Source of the DNA: Otis tarda
Lineage: Eukaryota; Chordata; Aves; Otidiformes; Otididae
Assembly (NCBI GenBank): GCA_026413225.1
Contig: CM048554.1
Location: 70,920,463-70,984,462 of the forward strand
DNA: 64,000 bases
Direction of reading: 5' to 3'
Part shown: piece by piece, positions 11,801-24,473 of the stretch
How positions within the stretch are numbered: the stretch's first letter is position 1
Layout: each line of letters opens with the position of its first letter
Notes under the pieces: generated by a model
What the model saw: only the letters and a program-made list of their open reading frames with translations
The model's database searches: none
What the model was told of the DNA's origin: nothing
Program-made: the position numbers and the translations under genes

Positions 11801-14800
11801 TTAGCTGAAGGTGTCTGATTACTGAACTAGTCTAAAAGTTCAATCTATTATCTTTTCTTAATTATCATTTAACAACACATTTTAGCATAATGAGGATCTT
11901 GCAAAGTAGGATTAGACATGAGCAAGGAAAGCCTAACTAGAAAACACCTTCTATCAGCCTTTTCGCCACTTCTATGTGCTTCATGTTCATTACACTCTGC
12001 TTAAGAATTAAGCTGAATGTTCAAGACGAATGTGAAAAATTACAGACTGGTAATGCTCATCTCACATCACCAGCATGGAACTTTGTCTTCCGAGTTACAG
12101 GCAGGAGCAGCACTGATAATTTCTCCCACAGCATCATAAGCCATTAGAATGTGTACTATTATAATTATTTAAACCCTGTAGGCTTTTAAGGGACATCATA
12201 TTTAACATTATCTACCTGAGCTAGACCATACTTCATGTTATTTTTGTGTTGCTTTACAAAATGAGGATGAGGTTTTGTTGTTTGCTTTTAAATTCTCTCC
12301 CTGCAGTGTGATGAAGTATCCCAGACAGAATTAGACCTTGAGTGTCTGACTAACTCAGTATGGCAAAGCAGCAATAAGCAAATTCAGAAATGTCCCTAGT
12401 CTCATTCTGAAAGGCCAGGAATGAGCCATGTCAACACAAATGCTCAATTAATTTGAAGCAAGAATAATTAGCTCATATGTGTCTATAGAGAATTCACTTG
12501 GCTTTTCAAGGAGTCTAAAGACATAGCACAACTTTAAATAAATCCTGTTTGCCTTCTCACTCTGTGGGGAACAAGAGAGGGAATGGAGAATTGGGAAGTT
12601 CCTCAAATCTTTTATTGAAGCAGCTGTTCCTTAACAGCTTGGGGTAAGAGAATTCACCTATTTTGCCACAGAAGTGCTGCTGAGGCATTTGAGCAGCACA
12701 TGGTTTTTAAGAAAAGAGAGCTGCTGCAGATTTCTTACCCCTAAAACATTTGCATTATCCATGCTGGTTTGAAGAGCCCTGTGACGCTCTCAGGCCTGAC
12801 ATGAGTCACTGCGTCAATCCGTTCTGCATCTTCAGAAAAATACTTCTCCCCAAATGCCCGCTGTTACTTTTGACAGTAGAATCTTTGGGAGTAAAATTTA
12901 AAGCATTATGTGTTGTACTGTAGGCAAAAAAAAAAAAAGTACAAAGACTGAGTGTATCAATAGGCTTCTAATGTTTGTAATTTTCTGTTCATGCTGGGAG
13001 GAAACCAGTAGAGACAGCACTTTCAAAATACGTGAGACAGCTGTTGTTGGGGTTTGTAGGCAGACTGTGCTAGCTCAAGGCATTCCAAATACTATTTTTT
13101 TTCTGCAATGTCTTTTAAGATACTCAGACAGAGACACATTACAAAGCACCATGACATCAGCTACAGGCAGTCTCTTATCCAGACTCTTAGAAAAGCAATA
13201 ACAAGGGAATCTGATTGCCAATCCACATTTAGGTAGTTTCACTCAACTGCCCACACTATATATGTCTCATAGCTTTTGTCAGCATCAAGCCTCAACACTA
13301 CTATTTTTAAAGATAAAACACATAGATAAATATGAATGCCTTACAAGCCTTAGTACAAACGTAACTAACTTGTTAAATACCGTTAGCTGGTAACAAGAAT
13401 AATTTGCATCGGAAATAGATTTTTATTTATTTGTGCAGTTAAGTAGGGAATAAAGTTCTAAATTGTTCTGACAGCTGTTTCCATTTTAGCTGTTGTAAAT
13501 GGATAATCATGCGATCTTGTACACACAAACAGGTGGGGCCATTAAATGCTTCCTTTCTCCATTTAAACATCTCCACTGCTCCACATGAATACAGCCACTA
13601 AAAGCTGTACAAAACTTCCCTAATGAAACCACAAGGAAACTGCTGGTCCATTTGGGATTTCAAAATCAATTACAATATCCTGTTTCAATTAAATGAGGAA
13701 GTTTTCGATCATTATTAGGTCCAACTCCTTTCCGCAAGTTGCCATAGAGGCTGAGGATAAAAGCAAACACTCTGCCAGAGGGGAAAGGGGAAAGTCCTAA
13801 GAGGGGGTGAGATTAGCTGACAGCTTTGCAAACATGTTATGAAATGGTTTTGCATTTATCCAGTGCTTCCATTTTCCCAAGATAGGGGTTGTAGGAAGGA
13901 CCTGGATCCTTTCAGGGCAGTCCTTGAAGAAGCAAGACCTTATATACCATTTTGGTTTCAGGTTTAGTATTCTTCTCAGTGGCAAAACCAAGTGAAATGG
14001 ATTTGCCAGCAGGGCACGTTGAAGGCAGACATCTCACATAGTACAGGTGCAGAGCAACTTCTGTAGAGTCCAACTGTTTACTTACAAATTCATGCTTCTC
14101 ATAAAGATAGCTGAGTCAACCAGCTTTCATTGACTAAGAATATTATGCCTCAATGCAATTTTCCAACAGCTTTGTAAAACCAACTGCATGGCTAAGCTAG
14201 CTGGCTTTCTTTTCAGTGGAAACATTTCATCATTGCAGCAATGAGGTCTTATTATAATATGTAATCAAATTGAAGCCCAAAATACCCACACTATGTTAAA
14301 CCTCACCTGATGTATTTAGTCAGTTAATACAGAACGTAAGAGAGAGTTCTGGCGATTGTCAAGTGCCTTCACATTCGTTATGGTCACTCCTTCATGTCAT
14401 GGGACATAACATACTCTGTGGATTGCACGTTTTGTACCAATAGCAAAAAAACTGAGCAGCAGTTTGCCTATTTACTGACACAAAAAAAAAAGTCCCTCCA
14501 AAATCCAAGACAGATCAGAAAAATGCAACCATATTTAATCAGGTACATCCTCAAAACTCATGTTTTCTTTACAAGGGAATTAAATTAGAAAGATGAGAAT
14601 GACCTGCATGCTAGCACAACGCTGACTCATTAGAAAGCTAATAGATTCATGAATAAAGGCACCAAGTTTCATCTGCCGAGGTTTGGGGCAGGTTTTGCTA
14701 CTTGTAATATATTTTCTAGGTAGCTACTGAAATGTGTATACATCCCAGTGTTTAATATAAATGATGATTTTTCTTGTGCTTTCATTATTTATTATTTTGC

Positions 14801-15674
14801 TGTTTTAAAATGCTGACATGCAATGACAGAACAAACTCAAAATTTAGATAGTTGTCTGTATACCAGAATGAATAATTCTGCTTATTAATTCATATTTATC
14901 CATTCTCTGTGTCTGACATGCTGTCAGCTTGACAATTAAACTTTTTAATACACTTTACCGACTGATCTCAAAGGCCTCAGCTGTTGGTGTGTTACTTATT
15001 TAGTGGCAACTTTTTAAAACCAAGTCAATAAAAATCAAATATCTGAAATTACACGTATTGAATTTCCCTTGTGATATTGTATATGAATACAACTATTATT
15101 TTTTAAATAATCATAGCATGGCTGACACTAAACATGTCACAGAATTAAATGCAAATCCTCCGCAGTAGAACATGCACATCATAGAAATAGACAAAAAATA
15201 TTGAAAATTGTGTTTCTGTCATGCACATTATACTCAAAAATGCATGCTTTCTAGTAATGTCTTTTAAAATTAGTGACAGTGGCTGGTCCTGAGGAAGGAT
15301 TTAATAGAAAGAAAAATAGTTATAAATTTAAAGATTCATAAAGCCTCAAAGACTGAAACTGGCAACAACAAAACAATGAGGGATTAATATTTCAAGATAG
15401 GAAAGAGGAAAACACAGTGAAAGCGTGACTTAAAATAATGGAAACAATAAGTACCAAAAACATGTAATAGACAGAACTTGGAAGAATTTTTAACAACTAC
15501 TTTCAGAAAAGCATATATCCTTTTATCATCAAGTTGGTAAGTGGATGTGAATAATTTCTATGGGTACACAGAATGGAATACAGTATGGGAACCACTGCCA
15601 TAAAATAGAATAAAATATGCCAGTGTTTGTAGGAAAACTTATAAACCAAAGCAAAGCCACACAGTTTCAGATTA
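8809..15674. other. Non-coding AT-rich DNA, no gene seen
   Basis: About 6.9 kb of unique-looking sequence. Frames of up to 97 codons (for example 12908-13201) begin or end without convincing splice sites and match no family I know. Old repeats too decayed to recognise by eye may be present. Confidence 0.55.
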
Positions 15675-15745
15675 GGGGTTCATTTAGCCAAATATCCTGT
15701 TTCCAACACTGCTTACAAGCAGTTTAAGCAGGAGTAAGGCTAGGA
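15675..15745 (-). mobile_element. Decayed old LINE (CR1/L3-like) fragment
   Basis: The stretch CATTTAGCCAAATATCCTGT, followed by TTTCCAACACTGCTTACAAGCAG, resembles the inverse of the 3'-terminal part of old amniote CR1/L3-type LINEs (consensus-like phrase: CATCTAGCCCAGTATCCTGT). It is short and diverged. The assignment rests on recognition of that phrase alone. Confidence 0.45.
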
Positions 15746-15767
15746 ATATACACGTGTATATTCCTAG
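15740..15767. repeat. Perfect 28-bp palindrome centred on CACGTG
   Basis: The 14-base arm CTAGGAATATACAC is followed at once by its exact reverse complement, with no spacer. The centre is a CACGTG E-box at 15751-15756. It can extrude as a cruciform in DNA. Function is not known. Confidence 0.95.
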
Positions 15768-18700
15768 TCCAGAAAGTATATATATCCAAAAGCCTGCATA
15801 TACATACATACTTTCTCGATGTGTTCTCCTAGCCTCTGATTTTTTTTCCAGGTTGGTGGATAGGCTTATTCATTTATTGTGGAAATCATCAGAAAACTAC
15901 AATAGGCATACAGGTTAAAGTACTTATAGAATCACTGACTCTGAGCATAACCATGCACTTTCATTATTTCTGTTTTCTGTCTGTGTCTTATTCTGTATTC
16001 TTCCTGGTTCAAGGAGGTCTCTTTTTGTACCTTAACCTGCCACTGATGTCAGCGAAAGTTATAATTTCAATTAAAATTATGTTGGCAGCTGAGTCAGCAA
16101 GTGATCAGAAAGTGAAGAAAAGGATATAAGTAATAAAAAATTTAAGTGAGAAAAAGGAATGAAGGAGGGAGATATGGTAGAATGTAACAATTCTTTAGTG
16201 CACTTCAAATTAACATTTGACTAATATTTACATTTGCTCTGAATTAAAAATTTTCTTTCCTAAACCTGAAACATTTAAAATATAGAATCTAGATTAAAAG
16301 TAAGTACAAATCTGTTTAATGTCAATGAGCTTGAACTCACCATGCCTAATTTTTAAAGGAATAATATTAGGAGTGATGTAAGGATGAAGTAGCATAATGT
16401 GAGAAAAAAAAAAAAGATTGGAATTAGGGAATCTCTATGATCTTCAGCAACTGAGCTTCTAACATACAAAGCTCAGCTGAGGAACTTGGGTACTAAAAAA
16501 GAAATAGTAATATACTCAAATTACTGATGCAGTGATACAATGATAAATTTTACATCATAATAGAGTGATAAAGTTTACCAGCAATTCTGACTAGATCCCA
16601 GCTGGAAGACATTCCCTTCATCAGAGTACGTCGTATAAAAAATCATTTAAATGACTGTGCATAATTTGCCATCTGAAATTTTTAACCAGCTGCTCACAGA
16701 TACACATGTACTCTTTTACTTCAGTGATGCAAATAGATTTTTTTCAGCTTTTTTGACAAAGTTAGTCAGGGAAATTCTGTCTGTTTTCCCCTTCTGATGT
16801 TGTAATTATATTAGTGTGAAAATGGCTATTGAAGCTTTCATTCAGAATACCCTCGGATATTTAAAGCACAGTGCTCTAAGGATAGTTTATCTCTAGCAGA
16901 TGGGTTACTATAGACCTTTAGCCTTCCAATCCACAAGCAATTAGGATGTCCTTTTACCCAAACCACAGAACCAGTTATTCACTCTGCAGTCCAATTAATT
17001 GTTTGGGGGACTTGCATGGGTATGGGGTTCTTTTTCTATACAATTGAAAAAAAAAAAGTATTTTTGAAAGAACATTAATAAATTTGAAAGTGTAATATTG
17101 ATTGTAACTTCAATGAATTTGTAGTTGGCTGATTTTGGCAGTCTTGAGCTATGCAGCAATATGCCTTAAGCTCTCACCTGAATTACTCTCCTTTCTGTGA
17201 CCTAGAATTTTTATTCAGAGGCAGTGATGAAAGCCCAAGAAATGCCAGAGTTGTGGGGAAAAAAAAAAAAAAAGTGCTGGGGCTATGCATAGATTTGGAG
17301 CAGGACAGAGTACAAGGGAATATTTTTCTCCTGCTCCGAAGTCATCTAGGGTTTTTAAATTTATATTATGCTTCAGCATGTAAATTAACATGTAAAAATG
17401 AGTTGCTTGTCTAAGATGCCCTATCAAGAGTAATTTCTTCTGAAATCTTACCCCTGTAAAATATTCTGTGATCTGATTACTTTTAGACCATAGATCATAA
17501 CCTGCCACCATCTGACAAATACATTTTATAATGTATATATATCGATAGAACACAGCATTCAGATCAGATATTCTACCAGAGGGTCTGAAAGTGACTTGCA
17601 AAGAGAAACTCAGCAAGGCTCCTAATTTCTGTTAGCTGAGTGAATATGTTACTCCAGCTGGGAGAAAAATATGGACTAGATGCATTGCTAGCGCATAGCA
17701 AACTGCATTGGTGTAATAATAAAGATTTCTAAATACCAGTCCTTGGGTCAAACCAAATGGCTAATTTCCTGCCTCTTCTAAGCATATTTTCATCTTATCC
17801 GGCTCACATGGTATGCTCACAATGTCTTGTGATTCAGAGCTGTATTACCACTGGCATATAGAAAAATTTGTTTGCAAAATACAGCGTATAACTCAGAGCT
17901 TCAAAGTTTATGAACAGAAGACATGCTTTAAAGTACACAAGAGATTTTTTCAAACACACTCTAATGCTTCTCTGGGACTAGTAGTTAAATTTCAATTGGA
18001 GTTTTTGTACCTTCATGTTGTGCCTTTATTTTGCTTTTCTTCATTTTGCTCTGCATCCTAAGTTATTGTATTCAAGGCCAAGAAAACCTAAATTCCATCC
18101 CAAGCTTTTAGTGGAATGAACATGTATCTTCAATAGATTTCTGTTTTCCTTCCTTTCTTTTTTTAGAAGGACTTAACTTCTTAAAATTTCCTGTAAATTG
18201 TTCTGTTGAAAAATAGAGGACTTGCTTACAAAACACTGAGATAAAATATACTAGCACTACCATTCAGCAAAATGTGAACCCATTATCAGCACTCAGATTA
18301 CACCTCTGATCCTCCTTCTTAATCTTTCACGGGAAATGACCTAAAGCTCACGACAAATTGGAGATTAAAATTAAAGTACATTAGTTGGGTCTAGTTCTGC
18401 TGTCCCTGGAAACAGTGAATAACCAGCTGTTGACAGTAATGTAATGGTATGAACAACTCTGCATTTGAAATTTCTCCATTGTCATAAACTCTTCTTTAGG
18501 AATACATTAAACTAAGCACCCAGAATGGGATCTTTTCTAAAACTAGGCAATTGTTTTCTGAAGCAAGATTCTATTAAAATAACTTATAAATCAGATACTT
18601 TTTTATACTGCAAATTTGCTTGAAGCTTAAGACCACATTTTAAAAGATATCTAGATGCCTGAAAGTACAAATACTTTATAGGATAATCTTTTGTGGGGGA

Positions 18701-20147
18701 GTTCAGTAGTTGGTAATTTTTTAAAATCCCACCTACCAATTGTTTGCTTCTTTATTTGTGCTTAATTACTTCTAAATACATGCCCCTATTACTTTCATTT
18801 AAAGTCATACTCTTGACATATTCTTATCAAGCTCAAAAAATAAGTGGAAAGCCAAAACAGATATTCAGGGCAGTAGAGAGGATGGAGGCTGATATGAGCA
18901 TCTATTTTATACTGAAGAATGTATATAGTTACATGAAATTACATTACGTATATATTATCTAATTATATGAAGGCTACTTTAGTAATACAGCAAAGTTATC
19001 CTTATGTCCTTCATGGAGCAATGGACAATCTGTATGCATTGGTCCACCTTTTCTTTCTTGTGCCACTCTACTGCTCTAGTGCACAGGTGCACTTACATTG
19101 TCAAGCTGACTCAGGGTTCAGACTCACCCAATGGCTCAAACTATGCTGAATGCATACACTGCATAAAACTTGGAGCCAGCCAACTAGATCATCAACCTGT
19201 GAAACTCAAACAGGTGGGAGAATAATGTGTGAAATGATCTGGGCTCCCATGATTACAAAGTTATCAGTTTCAGCCCTCTCTTGGACACGATTACAGTGTT
19301 TTAGGTCTGTGAGTTGTCAACACATCAAATTTCCTTCTAGCAGGATTCCCTTCTCAGTCCATCAGGGAACTCGGAGAAGGACTTTTCATATCATGTGTTT
19401 AGTATCATTTCCTGAATGATTTCTCATATTCTTCAGAAATGTGCGATTACATAGGAAAAACTCTCAGGTGACTTGGCTAATGTGTCTTGCTCACAAAGCT
19501 ATGCTGATTGCTGGATTTGATGAAGGGAGAAATTTTCTCCCTGATGAGACTGGCAAGGCTCCCAAACAGACTGGTATTGTTTCTGCTTTCCTTTGCCTCA
19601 TACAGCATAACTTACCTAATCAATCTTCTGCAAAATGCTAAAGGGTCCTCTGACGCTGGCAACTCTTTGGTCTGTCTGGTCTTTCCCGTTCCTTATCTTG
19701 CAGGATGGAATTTTTCTAACCTAAGGAAAACCCTTTTAGCCTTACTTCCTAAATTGTATGAACCCTTTAAAATACCAGTGGCATCTTTTCTATAATATGC
19801 ATTTCAAAGGAACCAGAGAGAGAATTAATTCTTAACACACAGGGAAATGGACAATCTTCACAAAGATACAAAAATGATAAAGGAATTCGACTGTAGATAT
19901 CTGAACAGTCTTTTTGGAGTAAGAAAAGTGTACACGGACATGGGATTGTTCCCTTTTTCTTCACCCTACAAAACTGTGTTGTTTTTGGGTTCTTTTTCTT
20001 TATAGTCAGAATGTCTACAGCTGGATCTCTGTGGATAAGAACACCATGAGTGTTCTCAGTCGATTCCTCTTTGGACATTAAGCGTGATCTCACCAAGAAG
20101 AATTGTTCTAATTCAAATTCTTGAATATCAGCATTGTTAATTTCATC
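15768..20147. other. Non-coding AT-rich DNA, no gene seen
   Basis: Unique-looking sequence apart from one short possible LINE remnant near 17738. Frames such as 17215-17616 (133 codons, minus) and 19767-20156 (129 codons, minus) are within the length expected by chance in DNA this AT-rich, and they show no domain. Confidence 0.55.
17738..17780 (-). mobile_element. Possible short LINE (CR1/L3-like) remnant
   Basis: TTGGGTCAAACCAAATGGCT resembles the inverse of the phrase in which old CR1/L3-type LINEs read AGCC...TTTGGTTTGACCCAA near their 3' end. The match is about 40 bp and weak. Confidence 0.25.
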
Positions 20148-20305
20148 TGAACACAAGAAAAGCCTCTTTTACTGTGAGGGTGGTCAAACACTGGAACAGG
20201 TTGCTCAGAAAGGTTGTAGAATCTCCCTCTGTGGATATATTCAAAAGGAGACTGGACACAGTCCTGGGGAACCTGCTGTAGCTGACCCAGCTTTCCTTGA
20301 TGCTT
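20148..20305 (+). mobile_element. CR1 LINE fragment, 3' region, diverged
   Basis: The sequence runs through the characteristic CR1 phrases GTGAGGGTGGTCAAACACTGG, GAACAGGTTGCTCAGAAAGG and GGACACAGTCCTGGGGAACC in the correct order on the plus strand. It stops before the 3' UTR tail. It is 5' truncated, as nearly all avian CR1 copies are. The short frame over it is a chance reading of LINE sequence. Confidence 0.85.
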
Positions 20306-20970
20306 TAAACTGTATCTTGTACATTACAATTTACAATTGTAAAAGCTCATCTTGATTTTTTTTTGCCACAAAGCATATTCCATACTACATCAAACATTTC
20401 CATTTCTGTTCAACTAGTTTTTTGTTTTTCCTCATGTATCTAGTCTGCTTATCTACTTTTACCTGCTTTCAAGACTGATTTTAAAGTAGTAAGTTTTTTC
20501 ATTGGTGGCTTCTTTTTAGTTGTGATTTTAAAATTACTACATGACAAATTAAATCTCACTCTTGTTATTTAATCACGTGAGCCAACTACATTTTTCTGCT
20601 TTTGCCTCCGCCTTTGTTAAAAGCATCTTTCTGGTTAGGTGTCTGACAGACTGATTGAAAGAGTAATCATTTACCGAATCAATTCTTTCTGCACCTGGTT
20701 GAAAGCACACCTTGAGCAATTTCAATTTAATATTTAAATTTAAATTTAATTTCAATTTAATAATTAAAAGGTTCAGGTCTTAGTTCTATGTTTACATTCC
20801 TTATTACTCTCACTGTGGAAAACTTCATTTTGTGGATAGCCCCCTCCTCTCTCAAAAAAAAAGAGGCTGAAGTTTTTTGTTTTTAAAGACAGTTTGGTTT
20901 TTTTTTTTTTAAAGTTATTTGAAATATTTTGTTCAGTACTAAGAAGCTCCTAAGATTTTCTAGAAAGGAG
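20306..20970. other. AT-rich spacer between two CR1 fragments
   Basis: Non-coding. It includes a low-complexity block at 20717-20769 made of ATTTAA/AATTTCAATTTAATA units, in part directly repeated, and a T run near 20895. Confidence 0.6.
20717..20769. repeat. Low-complexity ATTTAA-rich block
   Basis: The phrase AATTTCAATTTAATA occurs twice, about 30 bp apart, flanking alternating ATTTAAATTTAAAT. It is almost pure A/T. Confidence 0.75.
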
Positions 20971-21147
20971 TAGGAACAGGTTCCTGAGGGAGATTGTGGA
21001 ATCTTCAACCGTGGAGATATTCAAAATCCGTACGGACACAGTCTGGGCAACTGGCTCTGGGTGGCCCTCCTGGAGCAGGAGGGTTGGACCAGATGACCTG
21101 TAGAAGTACCTGCTAACATTAACCATTCTGTGATTCTGTGATTCTGA
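20971..21147 (+). mobile_element. CR1 LINE 3' end with octamer tail
   Basis: CR1 phrases (CCTGAGGGAGATTGTGGA, GGAGATATTCAAAATCC, GGAGGGTTGGACCAGATGAC) are followed by the hallmark tail CATTCTGTGATTCTGTGATT. The copy is 5' truncated in the 3' ORF2/UTR area and ends with about two and a half tail units. Its end is complete, unlike the fragment at 20.1 kb. Confidence 0.92.
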
Positions 21148-24100
21148 GTTTAAAAACATACTTGTAAAATAAAGAATACGGCTTTAAGCTTGTATTTTCA
21201 CAATTTTCATACATAGAATATATATAAGAATTTATTCGCCTTACTGAGTAAAAAAAAAAAAAATCCAGTAAGTCATTGGAAGATTGGCAGTTTTTAGTGA
21301 TTTTGCTTCCTTAGGCTTTTTATTACACTTCTTGTATATGTCAGATCACGATGTCACATTTTAAAAACTCAGCTATTCAATATGTTATGATTTTATTTTT
21401 CCCAAAAGTAGCTAAGCATCAAGGCACACTGATTTTGCTGGTTTTTTTCTTCTCCTTGATATAGACTAAAACCATATCCACTCTGTTTTCCCTTGACAGA
21501 CTATAGGGCTTTAGGTTACTCTGCCTTTTTATTTTACTTCAAGTAAAGATTGATCTTATTGAGGTTTTTCAGAGTTGTTATATTACATAATAGTATATTA
21601 TCTTTTAAATTATTTAACTTCTCATCTAATTTCTGAACAGCTCCTTTCACTGCTGCTTGTCAGCACTGATGTGCCTTCAAATCAAGGCATGATAAACCTT
21701 CCCTCTTCCCACTGATGTTAAAACTTCAGAAAAAATCAGAAGGTAGTCTTTCTCTACTTCCTTCCCTGTAGGCCACCTCAACCCAAGGCACTAATGCAGT
21801 CTGTCTCCTATTACATCCTCGATTTTAGTCTGAAACAATTATTCTGTAGACGATTGAAAAGTCTGGATAAAATGGAAGTATTCCTAAAGGCGTCATCCCC
21901 AGATCTGAGTAAAATGTATAATCACAGCTCCCAACACAGTGTGGTTTTGTTGGCTGTGTAGAATGCTGCTGCTTTCCTTCATTCCTAGTCTACTTTGGAA
22001 GAAATGGAAATAGGAGTAATTCTCTTTTTCTCTAGGCTAGTCACATGCCTACAATATCTATATATGATGATTTTTTTCTGTCGCATTGGCTTCTTATTCA
22101 ACCATTTGTCTCTAATGATTTTAAAAGGTTTTGCACATTCTGACAGAGTGCATCTTAAATGTGAAATTAAGACAAAAGGGAAAACTGAAGTGGGTGAAAG
22201 AATCAAACTAATAAATACAAGTCGTAAACCTATTGCACAGGGAATCTGAGTGGCTTATTAAAATACCAAGAAATGCCCTTGAGCTCACATTTTAAAGTCT
22301 CTGCTCAGGCTACATGCAGTTTTATACCAGTAAAACTATTTCAAGTATGATGTTAAACAACTATGAACCTTAGTGTAGATCTGGTCATTTCTGGATAGAA
22401 ATCTTTATATCTGTAAAGTATAAAAAAATGGATATACTTTTTACATGGGTAGCTCTTCTACATCTCAAGTATGAATAGATACACTAGTATTTGTATATTA
22501 ACGCACATAATGCTTTATCTGTGCCAGACTAGTTAAGACACTACTTTTCTGTGACTAGAAAAGTTCTACTTGTATATAATTTTATCCAAGTCTCTGTTGT
22601 TCTTTCGTATCTAAAATAATAGCAAATTATTTTGTTTAAAAAATGGTTGCATCATAATTAATTATAATCATTTAGAACAGCTGCAATTTCTTCTTTTTCT
22701 TCTTCCCACCCCTTTTTTCAATCCCTTCATCATGCTTGGGCAACAAATTGGCTAAATATTAGAATAATGAAATTTTCTTTTCTTTTCTTGGGAAAGGTGA
22801 TTATTTGGTAACAATCCCTTATACATTTCAAATATAGCTGAGAATATTAATTTCATAGACTACATTTGAGTGTGGATACTTTATGGATAATTCATAATGG
22901 GTTTAACCATGCAGAACTCTATGCTGTTAAATAGTTTCAGCCAGAATGCCAATTGGCTGTGGTTGGCGCTGTAAGGGACCTCTGGTGCACTTAGTATGTT
23001 GTCTGAAACATAATTCAGTTCTGATGAATTCAAAGGAAACTTTAATAGTTTTCTCAGTACACAACCTTGAGATGAAAGCCATTATACTTACCAGAATACG
23101 AATGAAATTTCTTTGTCAAAAAGGCCATTACATTATCATAACGAGAAAAGAGAAGGGAGGGAAAGGAGAAGAGAGGAAGTGAGGAAATTCATGGTCTGAT
23201 TGCCAGGAATTCATGATGTCTGCTGCTCCCAATGAGTTCAGCAGAACCTGCACATGCTTTACACTTCTGAAAAAATCAGGCCATTTGATCATTAAAAGCC
23301 AAAAGACACCAGGTGTTGAAAATGCATTTGCTTTCCAATTTTGGCTATACTAATCAAAATGACCTTTCAAAGCAGAGGTGGAGGGACAAGCTTATCGCTT
23401 TTGCAGGCTTGAGTAAAATTCTCCTATTTAGTAGGATGATTTGCTGAAAAATGTTAGTCTAAGAATTATGTCAATTCATCTTCATATGAAGAGTATACAC
23501 AGCTTGATTGGATGCAATATCTGAGGACAGCAGACCGTTGCCCATTACATTTTTTGAAGCAAATCTCTCAGAACCTGTTCATTCGTTACTTTCTTCTAAA
23601 ATGTATTTGGGGAAAAAAATACCAAGAACTCATTTGTTTCTATATTAAATAAATGTTTTAATAACAACAACAAAGTTCTAATGGCAAATGCCTGAAGGTA
23701 AAAGGAAAGTGTGTTAACATTTCTACTGCTTTGCCTTACTAGGGGTAATTTTTTTCTTTAAGGCCTTCTGCTTCTTAGAATTTTAATGAGGAAAGCAGGT
23801 TGAAATTAATGGTATATGAAACCCAAGAATCTGTACAGCATTAAGGCAACACCGCTACAAAAAAAAAAAAAAACAGGTAGTTTCTCTTTTGCATTAGAAA
23901 TCATATTATTTGCACATATCTCCAGAAACTCATGGTGCTGAATAGTAGGTTACAATTCAAAAGGTGAAAAAAGGATCCTGACATACAAGATAGATATAGG
24001 AAATGGGAAAACATAAATAGATTATTTTGATATCAGAAACATATGAACACCATCATCTAAATGTAAATATTAATTTCTCATCTTCCTCAGTATAACCCTG

Positions 24101-24448
24101 CCTGCTTAAAAAGCTTCTATTTATTTCCTGAACTTCAAGTGGTACTTTCACTTTCCAAGGAGCAATTATTTAAAAAAACACGGTTAGCGACAGAACAGAG
24201 TAGCTCATTCTTTCTGATTCTTAACATAAATATTAAGATATGTTGAAATGAAAGGAAACGTGAATGAAATTCATGTGCTTTCTGGTCCTAGATATAATTT
24301 AAATTTGTATAATTCACAACTTCAGATCTTATAGGTCAAGAAATAGAGGTAACATATCAAAGATATTTTCATGCATGAAAGACAGTTACAATTTTGTGCA
24401 AGCTAGACTTTGTACATCTGTCTTGGAGTGGACCATCATATGTGATTA

Positions 24449-24473
24449 AGAGAAACCTCCATGAGGTTTCTCT
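24449..24473. repeat. Perfect 11-bp hairpin, 3-nt loop
   Basis: AGAGAAACCTC, a CAT loop, then GAGGTTTCTCT: an exact inverted repeat. Confidence 0.92.

Noticed and set aside
20134-20355. 73-codon frame
   Set aside because: It reads through a CR1 fragment.
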